In this document: positions 37,182 to 48,375 of the stretch, one piece after another
Layout of the letters: each line of letters starts with the position of its first letter
Position numbering within the stretch: the first letter of the stretch is position 1
DNA from: Kalmanozyma brasiliensis GHG001
Lineage: Eukaryota > Basidiomycota > Ustilaginomycetes > Ustilaginales
DNA: 64,000 nucleotides
NCBI RefSeq assembly: GCF_000497045.1
Contig: NW_015961964.1
Span: 1 to 64,000, forward strand
Direction: 5' to 3'
Notes under the pieces: model-generated
Seen by the model: only the letters and a program-made list of their open reading frames with translations
Told to the model about the DNA's origin: nothing
Database searches by the model: none
Position numbers and translations under genes: made by a program

Positions 37182-40100
37182 CTAACCCACGAGCCGCATG
37201 CTCACCTTGCCCCTCTTGGTATTCGCATCCTTCTCCACACCGATCTGCACCGTGCACTGGTCAAAGATGCCGAGCTTCAAATCCTTCTTGAGCCCACTGA
37301 CCTTTTTCGGAATGTTCACCTCGTACCTCTCCTGATCCAGCTCCACCTCGTCCTTGAACGTGATGAGCCCTTCGAGACCGAACTGGTTGACGAATACCGC
37401 CAGGCCGTTCCTGAACACCCTGATGACGTATGCCTGCGCCTCCATCATCCCACCCTTGACACCCGCTGCGTTGCGCTCGGCAATACTCAATCCGACATAA
37501 AACTCGACACTCGCCCGTCCCGCTTGTTGCGCGCTCCTGTGTCGCTTGTTGACAACCTTCAGCACGTCATCCACAAAGTCCTTGCTGTGGAGGCTAGGGT
37601 GGAGAGGCTCGTAATTGATCGCCGCTGCCAGCTGTCGGTGCGCCAGCACATCGGCGTAGCGTCGAATGGGCGACGTAAAGTGCGTATACATGCCCGCAGC
37701 GAGACCGTAGTGGCTGAACGTGTCGCGGGCGACTGAGCCGGAGCAAAAGTACTCGGCGGAGAGCATGCAGCGCGTCGCCATGATGCGGACGAGCGTGTTG
37801 AACGTGCTGTCCTTCGGATCGACGCACGTGTCGAGCGAGGCGGCGAGCGAGCCGGAGGACGAAACGTCGAGCGTGAGGGATCGTCGTTTGTGCAAAATAT
37901 CCTGCAGAGTTTCGAAGTTCGTTCGTGGAGGCGGAAGGTGACGACGCAGAACGGCGGTCATGGGGAACACCTCGTAGATGCGCTCTGCAACCGAGACGTT
38001 GGCGAGAAGCATAAACTCCTCGACGAGCGAGTTGGTCTCCCGCATCTCCTTCTGTTCGACATCGATGGGACCCGCGGACTCGGACGAATCGAGATGGATG
38101 CGCACCTCGGGCGAGGCGAGGTTGAGCGCGCCCGCGTCCATGCGCTTCTGCTTGAGCTTCTTGGCGAGCGAGTTGAGCAGTCGGATCGATTTGGTGATGT
38201 CGTCCGATTTGGTCTTGTCGTCCTTGCGCAGCTGCGCTTCCTCGTAGGTGAACGCGGCCTTGGAGGCGATGACGGACTTGTGGAATCGGACATTGACGAT
38301 GTCGGCGTCCGGCGTCATCTCCCAGACGGCGCTGAAGGCGAGTCGCTCGACGTACGGTCGCAGCGAGCAGAGGTTGGTGCCGAGCAAGTGGGGAAGCATG
38401 TCGATTCGCTTGTCGACCAGGTAGACCGTGGTGCCACGACTGGCGGCCTCGGCATCCATCGGGTTGTCTGGACGGACAAAGTACGAGACGTCGGCGATGT
38501 GGACACCCGCTTCGATGTTGCCGTTGGGAAGCTGCTTGGCGTGCAGCGCATCGTCGATGTCTTGGCAGCCCGGAGGATCGATCGAGCAGATGGTCTCGTC
38601 GCGCATGTCGACCCTGTCACGCCAAGCGCGGTGGGTCATGTCTTTAGGAGGCACCACCCAGCTGTCGCCCTCGGCAGGCAGACAATCGAGAATGGCTTTG
38701 CTGAAGGGCCGATACGGCACATCATGCTCGAGCAGCAATGATTCTTGCTCTGCTTCCTTGCTCTCTGCTTGACCCAATGCGCGGACGAAGTGACCGTCAG
38801 GGTAGCGAGACGTAGGCCGCCATGCGTCGAGGGCGATGAGGATCTTCTGACCCATGAGGTCCTTTGCTTGGCGAGTGCGGATGCGGATACGGGGGAGCTT
38901 TCGGTCGACCGGCGTAGCAAAGACGGTCTGCGCTCCGAGACTGGACAGAGCAGAAGAGTTGACCGAATTGACGTCCACGTGTGCGACATACGACCTCCAG
39001 TTGCGTCGAACGATCCCCACCACCTTGCCAGTGGGCTGAGGCTCACCGCGAGAAGAGCGGGCGTTGGCTTCGGCGTCTGCGGCCTCTTTCTTGGCTAGCC
39101 GCGCTTCAATGTCGTCGTCTGCACCTCCTGCACCGTCATCGCCCTCGGCATCATCATCCTTCAGCGCTGCGTCCGCATCGATCACTTCTTCGGTCGCAGC
39201 CTTCCACTGCTCCTTCGGGAGCATTTGCACTGCTACAATGTCGCCGTCGACGGAACGATTCATCGCCTCACGACCGACAAGAAGGATGGGACGTGTGAGC
39301 TGACCAGATCGGACGGTAGCCTCGAGATAGTTGTATGGGTTGGCGTTGAAGAAGCCTTGAAGAAGCTGCCCAGACTTGATGCCAGCCGTGACCTGATTCT
39401 GTGGGAGATGCTCGGGATACAGAACGGCACGCTTCTCGCTGCCGCCGGAGCCGGAGACCATGGAGCGCGAAGAGAGGAGATCCAAAAGCTGGTCCGCGTT
39501 GTCTAGCCCTTCGATGTAGTCACGTACGGACATGGCGCGGATGTCGTCCTTCAGAGCACGCTGCACATTGTCCTGGTCATCGCTGATGAGGAGCACGTCG
39601 AGATTGGCCTTGGTCGATGAGCCTGGCCCCGTCGATGCTATCAGATGCGTTCTGTACCATTTGGCAGCTGTGCGGATGGCGCGATCATTTCGGTCGTTGG
39701 GCGACTCGTCGTCTTCTTGTAGCACTGCGGTCTCGCGGCCGAAATCGTTGTAGAAGACCCAGAACCTGCGATCCGGATCCGCGATCAGGTTCTTGAGACG
39801 GTTGAAGAGGGGCAGACTTCGATGCCTGACTTCGTCTGCGACAGTCTGCAATACGATGACATCGGTGAAACTTGGGTTCTCGATGAGATCCATCTGGTGG
39901 AGGAAAGCATTGGTGTCGAGAATGAGGTAGTGGTTGCGATCGACTTTGGTGTTTTTGAGTCCCTTAGGGTCGAGGAAGATCTTCTTCTGCGCGCTGCCGT
40001 CCTGAGCTTGCTTCTCGAGCCCTGTATGCAGATGCTGACAGCGCTGACATGCACGACTGCCGCAGGCGATGTCATCACGTAGATAGCGCTCGCCGAGGAT

Positions 40101-40202
40101 CTTGAGGACTTTGCCGCGAGCTGTCTTGCGAAAGTACTTGCGCTGAGCCGACTCGAGTTCGACGCCAGCAAGCGGACGCTTCTGGATGCTGATCTCGACC
40201 AT
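37182..40202 (-). CDS. dis3: Exosome exoribonuclease Dis3/Rrp44
   Basis: 1006-residue catalytic subunit of the RNA exosome, nuclear and cytoplasmic, with a processive 3'-5' hydrolytic RNase II (RNB) site and an endonucleolytic PIN site. The order is canonical: a CR3-like Cys motif (CGSRACQRCQHLH), a PIN domain (residues about 90-220) with LILDTNAFLHQ, VADEVRHRS and NDRNDRAIRTAAKW, then cold-shock domains, the RNB domain with the four-Asp motif SIDPPGCQDIDDALH near residue 540, RGTTVYLVDKRIDMLPHLLG and THFTSPIRRYADVLAHRQL, and a C-terminal S1 domain. Length and every catalytic Asp match active enzymes. The frame is intronless and begins at an ATG. Confidence 0.97.
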   Translation of the reverse strand: MVEISIQKRPLAGVELESAQRKYFRKTARGKVLKILGERYLRDDIACGSRACQRCQHLHTGLEKQAQDGSAQKKIFLDPKGLKNTKVDRNHYLILDTNAFLHQMDLIENPSFTDVIVLQTVADEVRHRSLPLFNRLKNLIADPDRRFWVFYNDFGRETAVLQEDDESPNDRNDRAIRTAAKWYRTHLIASTGPGSSTKANLDVLLISDDQDNVQRALKDDIRAMSVRDYIEGLDNADQLLDLLSSRSMVSGSGGSEKRAVLYPEHLPQNQVTAGIKSGQLLQGFFNANPYNYLEATVRSGQLTRPILLVGREAMNRSVDGDIVAVQMLPKEQWKAATEEVIDADAALKDDDAEGDDGAGGADDDIEARLAKKEAADAEANARSSRGEPQPTGKVVGIVRRNWRSYVAHVDVNSVNSSALSSLGAQTVFATPVDRKLPRIRIRTRQAKDLMGQKILIALDAWRPTSRYPDGHFVRALGQAESKEAEQESLLLEHDVPYRPFSKAILDCLPAEGDSWVVPPKDMTHRAWRDRVDMRDETICSIDPPGCQDIDDALHAKQLPNGNIEAGVHIADVSYFVRPDNPMDAEAASRGTTVYLVDKRIDMLPHLLGTNLCSLRPYVERLAFSAVWEMTPDADIVNVRFHKSVIASKAAFTYEEAQLRKDDKTKSDDITKSIRLLNSLAKKLKQKRMDAGALNLASPEVRIHLDSSESAGPIDVEQKEMRETNSLVEEFMLLANVSVAERIYEVFPMTAVLRRHLPPPRTNFETLQDILHKRRSLTLDVSSSGSLAASLDTCVDPKDSTFNTLVRIMATRCMLSAEYFCSGSVARDTFSHYGLAAGMYTHFTSPIRRYADVLAHRQLAAAINYEPLHPSLHSKDFVDDVLKVVNKRHRSAQQAGRASVEFYVGLSIAERNAAGVKGGMMEAQAYVIRVFRNGLAVFVNQFGLEGLITFKDEVELDQERYEVNIPKKVSGLKKDLKLGIFDQCTVQIGVEKDANTKRGKVSMRLVG

Positions 40203-43090
40203 GACGATGGCTCAAGCGCGAAAAGGCTACTTGTGTAAGCCGGTTCCAACAGAGATGGTTCAGGGCCTGGTGATGGTTTCGAGACCGAGATGAAGGGGGT
40301 TGGCAGATAGCGTCTTCTTGATCATCATGTTGAAGATGCGCAGTCAAAAGTGGAGCTTTCGGAAAAAATTGAGAAGCCTCGAGGAAGCGCGGATCGGGTT
40401 GTCAACTATTCCCGATTTTGATTCGTCTCGATTCGCGTTCCTATCGGCATGGTTGATTTGCTCTCTGATCCTCAAGCATGCTTTGCTCATCATTGACAGC
40501 GTCGGAGTCAGAGCGTGAGAGCTCGGCAAGACACAAGATGTCTACGGTCAAAGAGCGCTCGAGACATCACAATTATTTGTCAAGATGCCACGCAGCACCG
40601 CGCATCGACTTGGGTGACGACGTCCTCCTTGCGGCGAAAGCTTTGAGCAGCGGCTATTGCCATGTGGCTCCGACGACCGAGCGGAACAATGAGATACGTG
40701 TGAGACAAGATCATGCAAGATCCATCCTTGCGAGAGCAAGATCATGACGGCGATGGAGCGTTGGGAAACGCAAAGCGGCAGCGGAGTTGAGATGTGCGTT
40801 TAGAAACAGGAGGAGGTTCGTTCGCTCGACAGCCAAGTGAGGTTGTGTGACACATCGTCGAGTCAGCAGTCTTGAAACATTCAAGCCAGCTCGAAGCCTC
40901 GGTGTCACTGGCATCGTCAGTCTGAGCCTCGACTCGGGTTCGTGCAGCAAATGACAGAACACTTTGGGATCCTTGAGCGTCTCACTCGTTGGATAGCAGC
41001 AGCGTTTAGGCAGCGGCCATGGACAACATGAAAGGACCTGATGGTAAGAGCTTTCTTCAATAAGCGCGCAGGAACACTGACCAGCGGATGCAGGACCAAT
41101 AAACCGGCGCCCTCGCGGCTAGAAGACCGCCAAGAAGGTATGCCAGGACAGTTTGGTACGGATGGGTTTGGAACGGTGCAGCGGCTGCGACGTTTTGCCC
41201 CTGTCGGAGCTGGGCCTCGTGGCAAGAAGAGCCGTAAGCGAGACGTAAGTACCGCCCGATGAGCGCTTCGAGAGGTGACGAGAGGACGCAGACAAGCTTT
41301 GCGTCTGCCTCTGAGGCTGGTTCCGAAGCGTAGTGCAGGCGGCGAGATGCTTTATCCGGGCAAGGAAAGTTGATCAAAGGTCTTGGATCGGGGTATGGAC
41401 CGCACTCCGCTCCAAACTCCGCGACCAAGGATTGAGCTGCAAATTTTGGATGGCTTCGACGCCTCGTGTTGCCGGATATAGGGTCTGAGTGCTGTAAAGA
41501 TTGGGACAAGCTGAGTGCGATGTGGACAGTGAGAATGATGACATGCGTCTTGGATCGGATGACAGTCTGCGGAGAGCAAGGGAAGCCAGCCAGCAAGGCG
41601 ACCCGGAAACGGGCTACCAGAGAGTGGACTCCCAGAGCATCGGAACAGGAAGGCGAGCAGAAGAGACCGGCGAATCTTCCCACAGAGGCCCCGACTCGAG
41701 TCAAGAAAAGCTCAACCACTCTCCTTCATTGAGCGTTGCACGTTTGTGAGCCGTCGTCGGGCGATCATCAGCTGAGACCGACCAGGAGGCCAGCGGTGGA
41801 TCGGATCCACACTAAGTTAGCCATAGGCAAGCGAGGGCGAGCCGACCATCGGCATGGAAGGGTGCTTCCTGATTTGAATTGAAATTGGGAACAATGAGAC
41901 ATCAAAGGCAGCGAGCGCCACTTGCGACAGACAAGTCAGCTTTAGGGTCCCTTTTCAACCACCGAAGCGAAGGCGCCACAGAGAGCGACGCGAGAAATTC
42001 AAAATGGGCGTAAAGACGTGCATCAGAGTTAGTCTCGATTTTGGCCGACTCGCTTCGACAAGCGTTGAGCCAGCCTGTCACTCAATCAGTCACACGCTTT
42101 CTTTTTATGATACGCCGCGGGCGTGTGTGTGTGCGTGTGTTCCCGCGTTGGCAGCTGCTTGCTGATGGCTGACGATCAGCTACTTCCACCTCTCCCTCCT
42201 CCCTGCTTCCAGCTTGTAAACCATCACCACCGACGCCTCTTTGCAGGCAAACGTCACAGCACTACAACCGTAATCGTGTCCTTTGAATCACGTCTCGCGC
42301 GCCTGTTCATCGCGTCGTCGGCCGACGACCCACCTTCGTTTTCTCAAGTCGCGCCTTCACCTCACCCCTTTCCATACGCATTCTTGCTTCGAGCCCGCCG
42401 TAGCGCATCGGTCCCAAGCAGCTGGGCATCAATTACCACGAACGGTATCAGCCCGTGAATCTACTCCGAAGGGCTTCGAATCATCCGTTGCGATCGCTAC
42501 AGCAAAGTACACAAGCCGCCTCGGATTCTGTCACCATGCTATTGGTGTGACCACCTCGCTCGCTTCTCAGAACGTTCATCCGCCTTAGTACTCGTCGACC
42601 TCTCTGCAACGTATCTGGCTCTGACAGCCATCTTCTTGGCCCGACAAATCGTACAGGCCGTGTCGGTGGGCTGGCGATCCAAAACAACATCTTCGACTTC
42701 ATTTTTGGGCCACTCGCATTGGGGACCTCATTCTCGTACAAAGACGCCAACCCGGTCGCGACCCACTGCGATCTCCTTGCATCGAGTCAGCCAATTGTGC
42801 TCTCTTTTGTGCGTTGCGTGTTTCAAGCGCCCGGACAGCACCGCTCACTCCTCGAACGCCCACGCTCGATCCCCTTTCATTCCTCATCCGCTCCTGTTGC
42901 GCTAGTCACAGATTAACGCTCCCACCGTGGACTCATACGACAAATCAGCTTCACTCTCACTCAGGGCCCATATCATTGGCGCAAGAGAGCGGCCTTGATC
43001 TACCTCAGCGACCGGGCTTCCTCTGATAGCGCAGCAAGCGTGCGTCTCGCTCTCCTGGCCTCTTGACCTATCCGCGCCGTGCCTACAAAG
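40203..43090. other. 2.9-kb divergent intergenic region
   Basis: Lies between dis3 (minus) and the phosphatase gene (plus) and holds their promoters. The right half has the CT-rich character of a long leader. The only possible gene is a tiny spliced frame at 41020-41337, listed separately. Other open frames on both strands, up to 220 codons, have no domain character. Confidence 0.5.
41020..41337 (+). other. Possible tiny spliced gene, unresolved
   Basis: An ATG at about 41026 (MDNMKGPD) is followed by a good donor (GTAAGA), a basic open stretch (GTVQRLRRFAPVGAGPRGKK) and a second strong donor (GTAAGT near 41247). One reading with two introns gives a peptide of about 60 residues ending SFASASEAGSEA. 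Several acceptor choices are possible, none is clearly best, and I know no family for it. It may be chance or a spliced noncoding transcript. Confidence 0.22.
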
Positions 43091-46000
43091 ATGGACCAGT
43101 ACGACCTCAGCCCACCGCCTACCCCAGGGCCTAGCTCGTTCGCTCCACGACCCATGCACGCTAACAAGATCTCCAGGGCGCCGGCCCGCTCGCTCTCCCT
43201 TCGCATTCCCGAGGACGGCCAAGCGTTTGGCGGTCTCAGCCAACCCTCGCAATCCTCTGCACCTTCACTCGCCCTGCCGCTCGATTCCAGTTATGCCGGT
43301 CCCAGCACGCTTTCGCAGCCATCGCAGTCCAAACTGACACGCAAGCGTCCCTCGAAGCTCACCTTGGCACCGCCATCGGCCGGCGACGACTCTGGCCAGT
43401 CTTCACGGTCCATGCCGAATTCGCCCGTCGCCCTCTTGCGGTCTGAATCCACAGCAGAGCCAGTCGACGACATGGCACCGCCAGCATCTGCCATTTCGGA
43501 GGCGGTCAAGCATCTGTCAAGCACGCTTCGAGGCACGCCGCGCAGACGGCCGAGCATGCCTTTCAAGAGCACAGCACCAGCTCAGAGGTCGGCCTATCCT
43601 GAGCCAACGAGCGCTGCAAGTTCGCGCAGCAGACCACCAGAAGCTTTTCGAGATCCGTCCGAGCACATTCTCAGCGGCAAAGGAAGCACTTTGCAGCACG
43701 CACGCAGCGTCTACTCGCAAGGCCCCGTCGAGATCTTGCCTGGTCTGTTCCTCGGTGATGAGCACAACGCGCGTGACACACGCATGCTTTCTTCTCTTGG
43801 CATCACCACCATACTCAATGTCGCCAAGGAGACGGTTCTCGATTTTCAATCGGACCACGCGCCGACGCCAGTCTACGCAAGCACGCCACACACGCCTTGG
43901 TCAAGCGCTGCTAGAGCCATCGGTCGTTCCGATGCTGACTCAGGTTCGGTCGGCAGCGCCCGAGCTCCGTACGGTGCTCGGCACGCCTCGGCCACGATCA
44001 GTGCAGTGCCGCAGACACCCAGCACGTATTTCACACCACCAACCACCGCGTCGGTCTCGACGTTCGCAGGTCACGGCGCCGCCTCCTCGCCGCGCGACGC
44101 AATCAGTGCTTCGGTGCTGCGCAACACGTCTTCTACACCCAATTTGCTTGCGCAGTTCATCGACGCTGAGGCCGCCACCACCTCAGAACCAGCCTCTCTG
44201 CACGACACTCAGGCAGAGTCCTCTTCGACTGCACAGGTCAACACGCTCACAGCAGAGGATGTGCTGCAGTATCGCTCGCTGCGACGTACCAGCGATTCGT
44301 CGTCGGATGATGCTTTCGGCACCGCCTCATCGCCGTCATCCTCTCATGCCCCAAGCACCTGCACCTCGGCCACCACCGAGCTCACACCGCCCGCGCTCAT
44401 GACCCTCAAGTCTGGCGAGTACGCGGATCCTCGTGTCAATGCTTCGTTGAGCGGATCTGCCAGCCAACAGCCCTCACCTAACTACAGCTTTGATGACGAT
44501 TCACGAGACTCGTCGCAGAGTTGGATCACCCACGTCGAGCTGCCATCGAATGCGACCGCAACCACAATACCCGCCAATGCACAACACGGTCGATCGCGCG
44601 AGATGCGCTACATCAAGTTGCCATGGACGCACGACGAGACCGACCTCGCTTCCGGCCACGGTGGCTTTGCCCATGGCTGCGCATTGATTGCAGAGGCGCT
44701 CGGCATCGACAGTCGCTACTGGTACGCCGCCAAGATTGCTGCCGACGCGGATGCATGCTCGGCTCTGCAAGATGATGCAAGCTTGGATCAGGTTCAAACG
44801 AATCCATCGCCGGGCAAGGTCCTGGTGCATTGCCAGTGCGGTGTCAGTCGCAGCGCCACTTTGGTCATCGCCTTTGTCATGCAGGCCGCCGCCATGCGAT
44901 ACGGTTTTGAAGCGGCCCGTACCCTGCTCGGTATGCACGACTGCTACAACATGGTCAAGGAAAAGTCGTCGAGCATTTCTCCCAACATTTCACTTATCTA
45001 TCAGCTGGTTGAGTGGGAGCGCTACCTGTCGAATGCTGCTGGTCGACTGCGAGACATGCTAGGCCTGAGTCATGGCAATGTCGCTGGAGCATCAGGCACT
45101 GACCCGGCCAGCAACGGATCTTCAAGTCTGGCAGCGGCAGGGTGGTCGACCGAGCCTATGGACGAAGCCATGTGGAGCAAGATGCGCTTGGAGGAGGAAG
45201 AGAAGGAAGCGGCAGAAGAGGCTAGGCGACGAGAAGAGCGTCTCAACGAAGCAGTGAGGCTAGCAGCCGAGCGAAAGGCGGCGCAGGATCAAGCCGAAGG
45301 ACGCGACTCTGATAACAACCTCGGCGGCGACGCCGGTGTCGGATCGCTGATGCAGCGAAGGAGGAAAAAGGCAGCGCCTGCGCTGCAGTTGCAGCCGCCT
45401 GCTGCTCCTACTCCTACGGCAGGTGCACTAATGCCCAGCCCTGGGCTGAACCGTCGTCGCCCACCAGCGTTGCGACTCGGCTCTGGAAGCAAAGCCGATG
45501 TTGAAGGATCAAAGCCGCGAGCCGATGCTGATGGCGATGTCATGATGAACGAGCTCGATCCTCCTCAGACGCCTCTGCGTTCCTCGGCAGCAGACTCCGA
45601 CATTGTCAGCACGCCTACCGCTCGAACGACGGCAGCATCGTTTGGGCCTGATTCGGCCAGCTCGACGCTGCGGACTCCGGTCGCCTGGTCTTCGTCCTCT
45701 GCCATGCCCACTGTTGCGCCGGAGTTCATGAAGCCCAAACAGCCTTTGTCGTCATCATTTGACCTTGCCGCCTCGGCAATGGCGAGCGGCCATTTGAGCG
45801 CAGGAAGGCCGCCACCGACGACATTGCTCTCACCAGCATCGCCAGCCATGGCCACCTCCCGGTCCGCCGAGAATCACGCGAACCGATTCAGCTTCGGTGG
45901 TGCTCCGATGAGCGGCAGCCTCTCCGCGCGCCTCGACACGGCCGATAAGCGATCCCGACCGGGCTCGATGCAAGGCGCCATGTCCTCGTCGTCCTCCTCA

Positions 46001-46207
46001 ACCGCCCTGTTCGGCGTCACCGCGCTGTCCCGGGAAGAGCGCAAGAAGCAGCATCGCCGAACCTTCTCCTCCGACTGGCCCGCTTTGCAGGCCAATCTCG
46101 GGTCGCAAAGGAGGGGCAGCAAGGTCGGAAGCTCGCTTGCTTCGCCGGCTATAGCCGGAACGGAGACAGCTGCACATGAACACGGCTATGCCGATATGGA
46201 CGTCTAG
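43091..46207 (+). CDS. Dual-specificity phosphatase, MAPK-phosphatase type
   Basis: 1038-residue protein-tyrosine/serine phosphatase likely to dephosphorylate MAP kinases (Msg5/Pmp1 class; U. maydis Rok1 is a candidate equivalent, from memory). The catalytic domain is split: the first part (VEILPGLFLGDEHNARD to GITTILNVAKE) ends near residue 247, and the second begins at MRYIKLPWTHDETDL near 505. The signature is HCQCGVSRSATLVIAFVMQ with catalytic Cys at about 581. The roughly 255-residue insert is Ser/Thr-rich. The N-terminus and the 400-residue C-terminal tail, which has a Glu/Arg-rich coiled stretch, are disordered. The open frame begins 4 codons upstream at a GTG; the ATG at 43091 (caaagATGG) is the start. 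Confidence 0.92.
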   Translation: MDQYDLSPPPTPGPSSFAPRPMHANKISRAPARSLSLRIPEDGQAFGGLSQPSQSSAPSLALPLDSSYAGPSTLSQPSQSKLTRKRPSKLTLAPPSAGDDSGQSSRSMPNSPVALLRSESTAEPVDDMAPPASAISEAVKHLSSTLRGTPRRRPSMPFKSTAPAQRSAYPEPTSAASSRSRPPEAFRDPSEHILSGKGSTLQHARSVYSQGPVEILPGLFLGDEHNARDTRMLSSLGITTILNVAKETVLDFQSDHAPTPVYASTPHTPWSSAARAIGRSDADSGSVGSARAPYGARHASATISAVPQTPSTYFTPPTTASVSTFAGHGAASSPRDAISASVLRNTSSTPNLLAQFIDAEAATTSEPASLHDTQAESSSTAQVNTLTAEDVLQYRSLRRTSDSSSDDAFGTASSPSSSHAPSTCTSATTELTPPALMTLKSGEYADPRVNASLSGSASQQPSPNYSFDDDSRDSSQSWITHVELPSNATATTIPANAQHGRSREMRYIKLPWTHDETDLASGHGGFAHGCALIAEALGIDSRYWYAAKIAADADACSALQDDASLDQVQTNPSPGKVLVHCQCGVSRSATLVIAFVMQAAAMRYGFEAARTLLGMHDCYNMVKEKSSSISPNISLIYQLVEWERYLSNAAGRLRDMLGLSHGNVAGASGTDPASNGSSSLAAAGWSTEPMDEAMWSKMRLEEEEKEAAEEARRREERLNEAVRLAAERKAAQDQAEGRDSDNNLGGDAGVGSLMQRRRKKAAPALQLQPPAAPTPTAGALMPSPGLNRRRPPALRLGSGSKADVEGSKPRADADGDVMMNELDPPQTPLRSSAADSDIVSTPTARTTAASFGPDSASSTLRTPVAWSSSSAMPTVAPEFMKPKQPLSSSFDLAASAMASGHLSAGRPPPTTLLSPASPAMATSRSAENHANRFSFGGAPMSGSLSARLDTADKRSRPGSMQGAMSSSSSSTALFGVTALSREERKKQHRRTFSSDWPALQANLGSQRRGSKVGSSLASPAIAGTETAAHEHGYADMDV

Positions 46208-46746
46208 GTAGGACTATACATATATGTCAGCAACAATCTTTTATCTCCTCAAGTATCTCGTCGTTACTGCCAACAACATCAACGCCGCTGCCCTCGTCAT
46301 CAGCTATCTCGAGACGGCACAATCGTCCACAGAGCACGCTGACATGGATGTCTAGCCCGAAAGACTGCACATCGTCTTCCAACATTATATTTTATCCCAA
46401 CTGAAGAGGTGTGATCCTGAACGAACTCTGATCAGGGAACAGTGACTTGAAAGCAAGCGAGCGAGCGTGAAGAGGACAACAACGTTTCACCGCCGTAGGG
46501 CCGTGTGCATCCCCACGAGGGTCACTGGCTCGAGCGTTGGCATCAGCCAGCGTGCTCGCGAAACTTCCGGCGTGTCTCTGCCTCTTCGGGCTGTGCCAGA
46601 TGCTCTGCCATGCCGTTGCTGGCGCATGCTGGCACCGTGATCTACGGCGCAATACCGCGTCTCAAATTGATCAGTGGTCACTCATCCTTCACAGTCGGTC
46701 AGTCACGCAACTCGTAATCACCCTCAATCAACTTGATTGCACTCAT
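46208..46746. other. Convergent intergenic region
   Basis: Contains the 3' UTRs of the phosphatase gene and the convergent C2H2 gene. No coding frame or RNA gene is supported. An AT-rich patch (ATATATGTC near 46220) probably serves 3'-end formation. Confidence 0.5.
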
Positions 46747-48375
46747 TCACGCAGCAAGAACAGCACGTCCTCCGCCTCCCACCGCCGCCTGATCATCAAT
46801 GAACGTCCCTCTCGCAGCAATCTCTTCCTCCTCCACCTCAGCTCTCAGCGCCTTGGGCGACGCCGGTGGCGTAAAAATGGCATCCACGTCCTGACCCAGC
46901 TCCTCCACCAGTGCATGCTCCAAGGCCGCCGTGCACTCACGCTTGACCACCGCATGCTCGGCTTGGAGCGTCTCGAGGTGTCCCCACAGGCGTGCGTTAA
47001 TCGAACGGGCATAGTTGAGTTTCGCCTTCTCGACGAGGTACCGATTGCGGGCGAGGCGGATGGCGGATTGCGCAGCCTCCATCGAGTCGTCTTCGGCATC
47101 ATCGGCAGCGTCGAAGCGCGACGAGCGACGGCGGTTGCTGCCGCCGTTGGCGGCGGACGAGGCGCGCGTGCTTAGACGCGTGCGTCGAAGATCGGAGACG
47201 TCTGGGAGTGAGTCGCCCGAGTCGCTGTCGTAGTCGTTGGCACGCGCCCGCTTGGCACCTGCACTGGTCGAGGCGATGCCGTTGACGGCGTCTTCCGATT
47301 CAACAGCGCCGTTGCGTGGTCGTGAGGCGGGCTCGCGCAGCTTGCGATCGCGCTCACGGTCCCGCATGTCCTTGGACCACGTGCGCAGTGCGCGACCGAG
47401 GATGGCTTCGCTGCGTTTGGTTTCCTCGGAATCGCTGTCTGCGGGGAGGCGGTCTTGAATGCCAAGCTCCTCCGCCGACATGGTGTACAAATTCGCGTCC
47501 GCTCCGGCACCCTTTGCCAATCCGAACTCGGCGCCTTCATCTCCAGCCAATTCGAGCAGCTCATCACCGAGCGTATCACCCGTTGCGCCAGCCCCTGCCT
47601 TGGCAGGCGCCACAGACTCGTCTGCCAGCACAGACACATCCTCGACGCCGTCCTCCTGCGCCGCTGAAGAGGCCGCCGCCTTCCTTGACCCCGCAGTGAT
47701 GATGTTGTGCTGCACGCGCATGTGCTTGCTCAACGCATCCGACCTGGTGAAGCTCTTGTCGCATTCAGGTCTGGGACACGTGAACGGCTTTTCTCCCGTA
47801 TGACTTCGAAGATGGCTGAGCAGCGCAAAGCGCGATGTCTGAGGTTTGCCTTTGCGAATGCATCCCGTCCATTCGCACATGTACTTGCTCTTGTGGATGC
47901 CGATATGTTCGTGGTGCAGGTGGTCGATGAAGGGTTGTAGACTAGTGAAGGTTTCGCCGCAGTCGTTCCATTGGCAAGTTACTTCGGCGTCGTTGCTGGC
48001 TGAGGCAGGTTCTCGAACGGACTCGTCGGCGAGCTCGTCGCCTTCTGGGGAGGCGGAGCGGAGTCGTGCATCGTTGAGGGTTTGCGCACCATCTTCGCCC
48101 TCGGAGCCGGATGTAGAGATGTCGGAGAGTGAAGGTGAAGGAGCACGTTGTGCTTGCTGTATGACGATGCTGGCAGCGTTGGGTTGCTTTGAGCGCATAC
48201 CCGGTGGTGGTTTATGCGGTGAAGAGGGTGGATTGGATATCCTGCTTCCGGCTAGTGAGGAGGCAGGCGATGGAGAGCGTTCAGGAGCAGCAGAGGAGCC
48301 ATGACGACGTGATGATGTCGCTGCCGCTGATGAAGAACCGGGCGCTCCGCCGTCGACGACCTTCTTGCGAGGCAT
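46747..48375 (-). CDS. C2H2 zinc-finger protein, Iec1-like
   Basis: 542-residue nuclear protein with a three-finger block at about residues 134-232. Finger 1 is the divergent CQWNDCGETFTSLQPF followed by HLHHEHI, finger 2 is CEWTGCIRKGKPQTSRFALL with HLRSHTGEKP, and finger 3 is CPRPECDKSFTRSDALSKH. A long acidic or disordered centre and a C-terminal helix (EKAKLNYARSINARLWGHLE) follow. This arrangement recalls S. pombe Iec1, a YY1-like subunit of the INO80 remodeller, so a chromatin role is inferred. YY1/GLI-type transcription factors are alternatives. The ATG at 48375 begins MPRKKVVDGG. The gene shares a 673-bp divergent promoter with the ligase gene. Confidence 0.85.
   Translation of the reverse strand: MPRKKVVDGGAPGSSSAAATSSRRHGSSAAPERSPSPASSLAGSRISNPPSSPHKPPPGMRSKQPNAASIVIQQAQRAPSPSLSDISTSGSEGEDGAQTLNDARLRSASPEGDELADESVREPASASNDAEVTCQWNDCGETFTSLQPFIDHLHHEHIGIHKSKYMCEWTGCIRKGKPQTSRFALLSHLRSHTGEKPFTCPRPECDKSFTRSDALSKHMRVQHNIITAGSRKAAASSAAQEDGVEDVSVLADESVAPAKAGAGATGDTLGDELLELAGDEGAEFGLAKGAGADANLYTMSAEELGIQDRLPADSDSEETKRSEAILGRALRTWSKDMRDRERDRKLREPASRPRNGAVESEDAVNGIASTSAGAKRARANDYDSDSGDSLPDVSDLRRTRLSTRASSAANGGSNRRRSSRFDAADDAEDDSMEAAQSAIRLARNRYLVEKAKLNYARSINARLWGHLETLQAEHAVVKRECTAALEHALVEELGQDVDAIFTPPASPKALRAEVEEEEIAARGTFIDDQAAVGGGGRAVLAA

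Noticed and set aside
41057..41719. 220-codon minus-strand frame
   Set aside because: Composition is not protein-like (many Cys, Ser and Pro without pattern), and it overlaps a possible plus-strand spliced locus.
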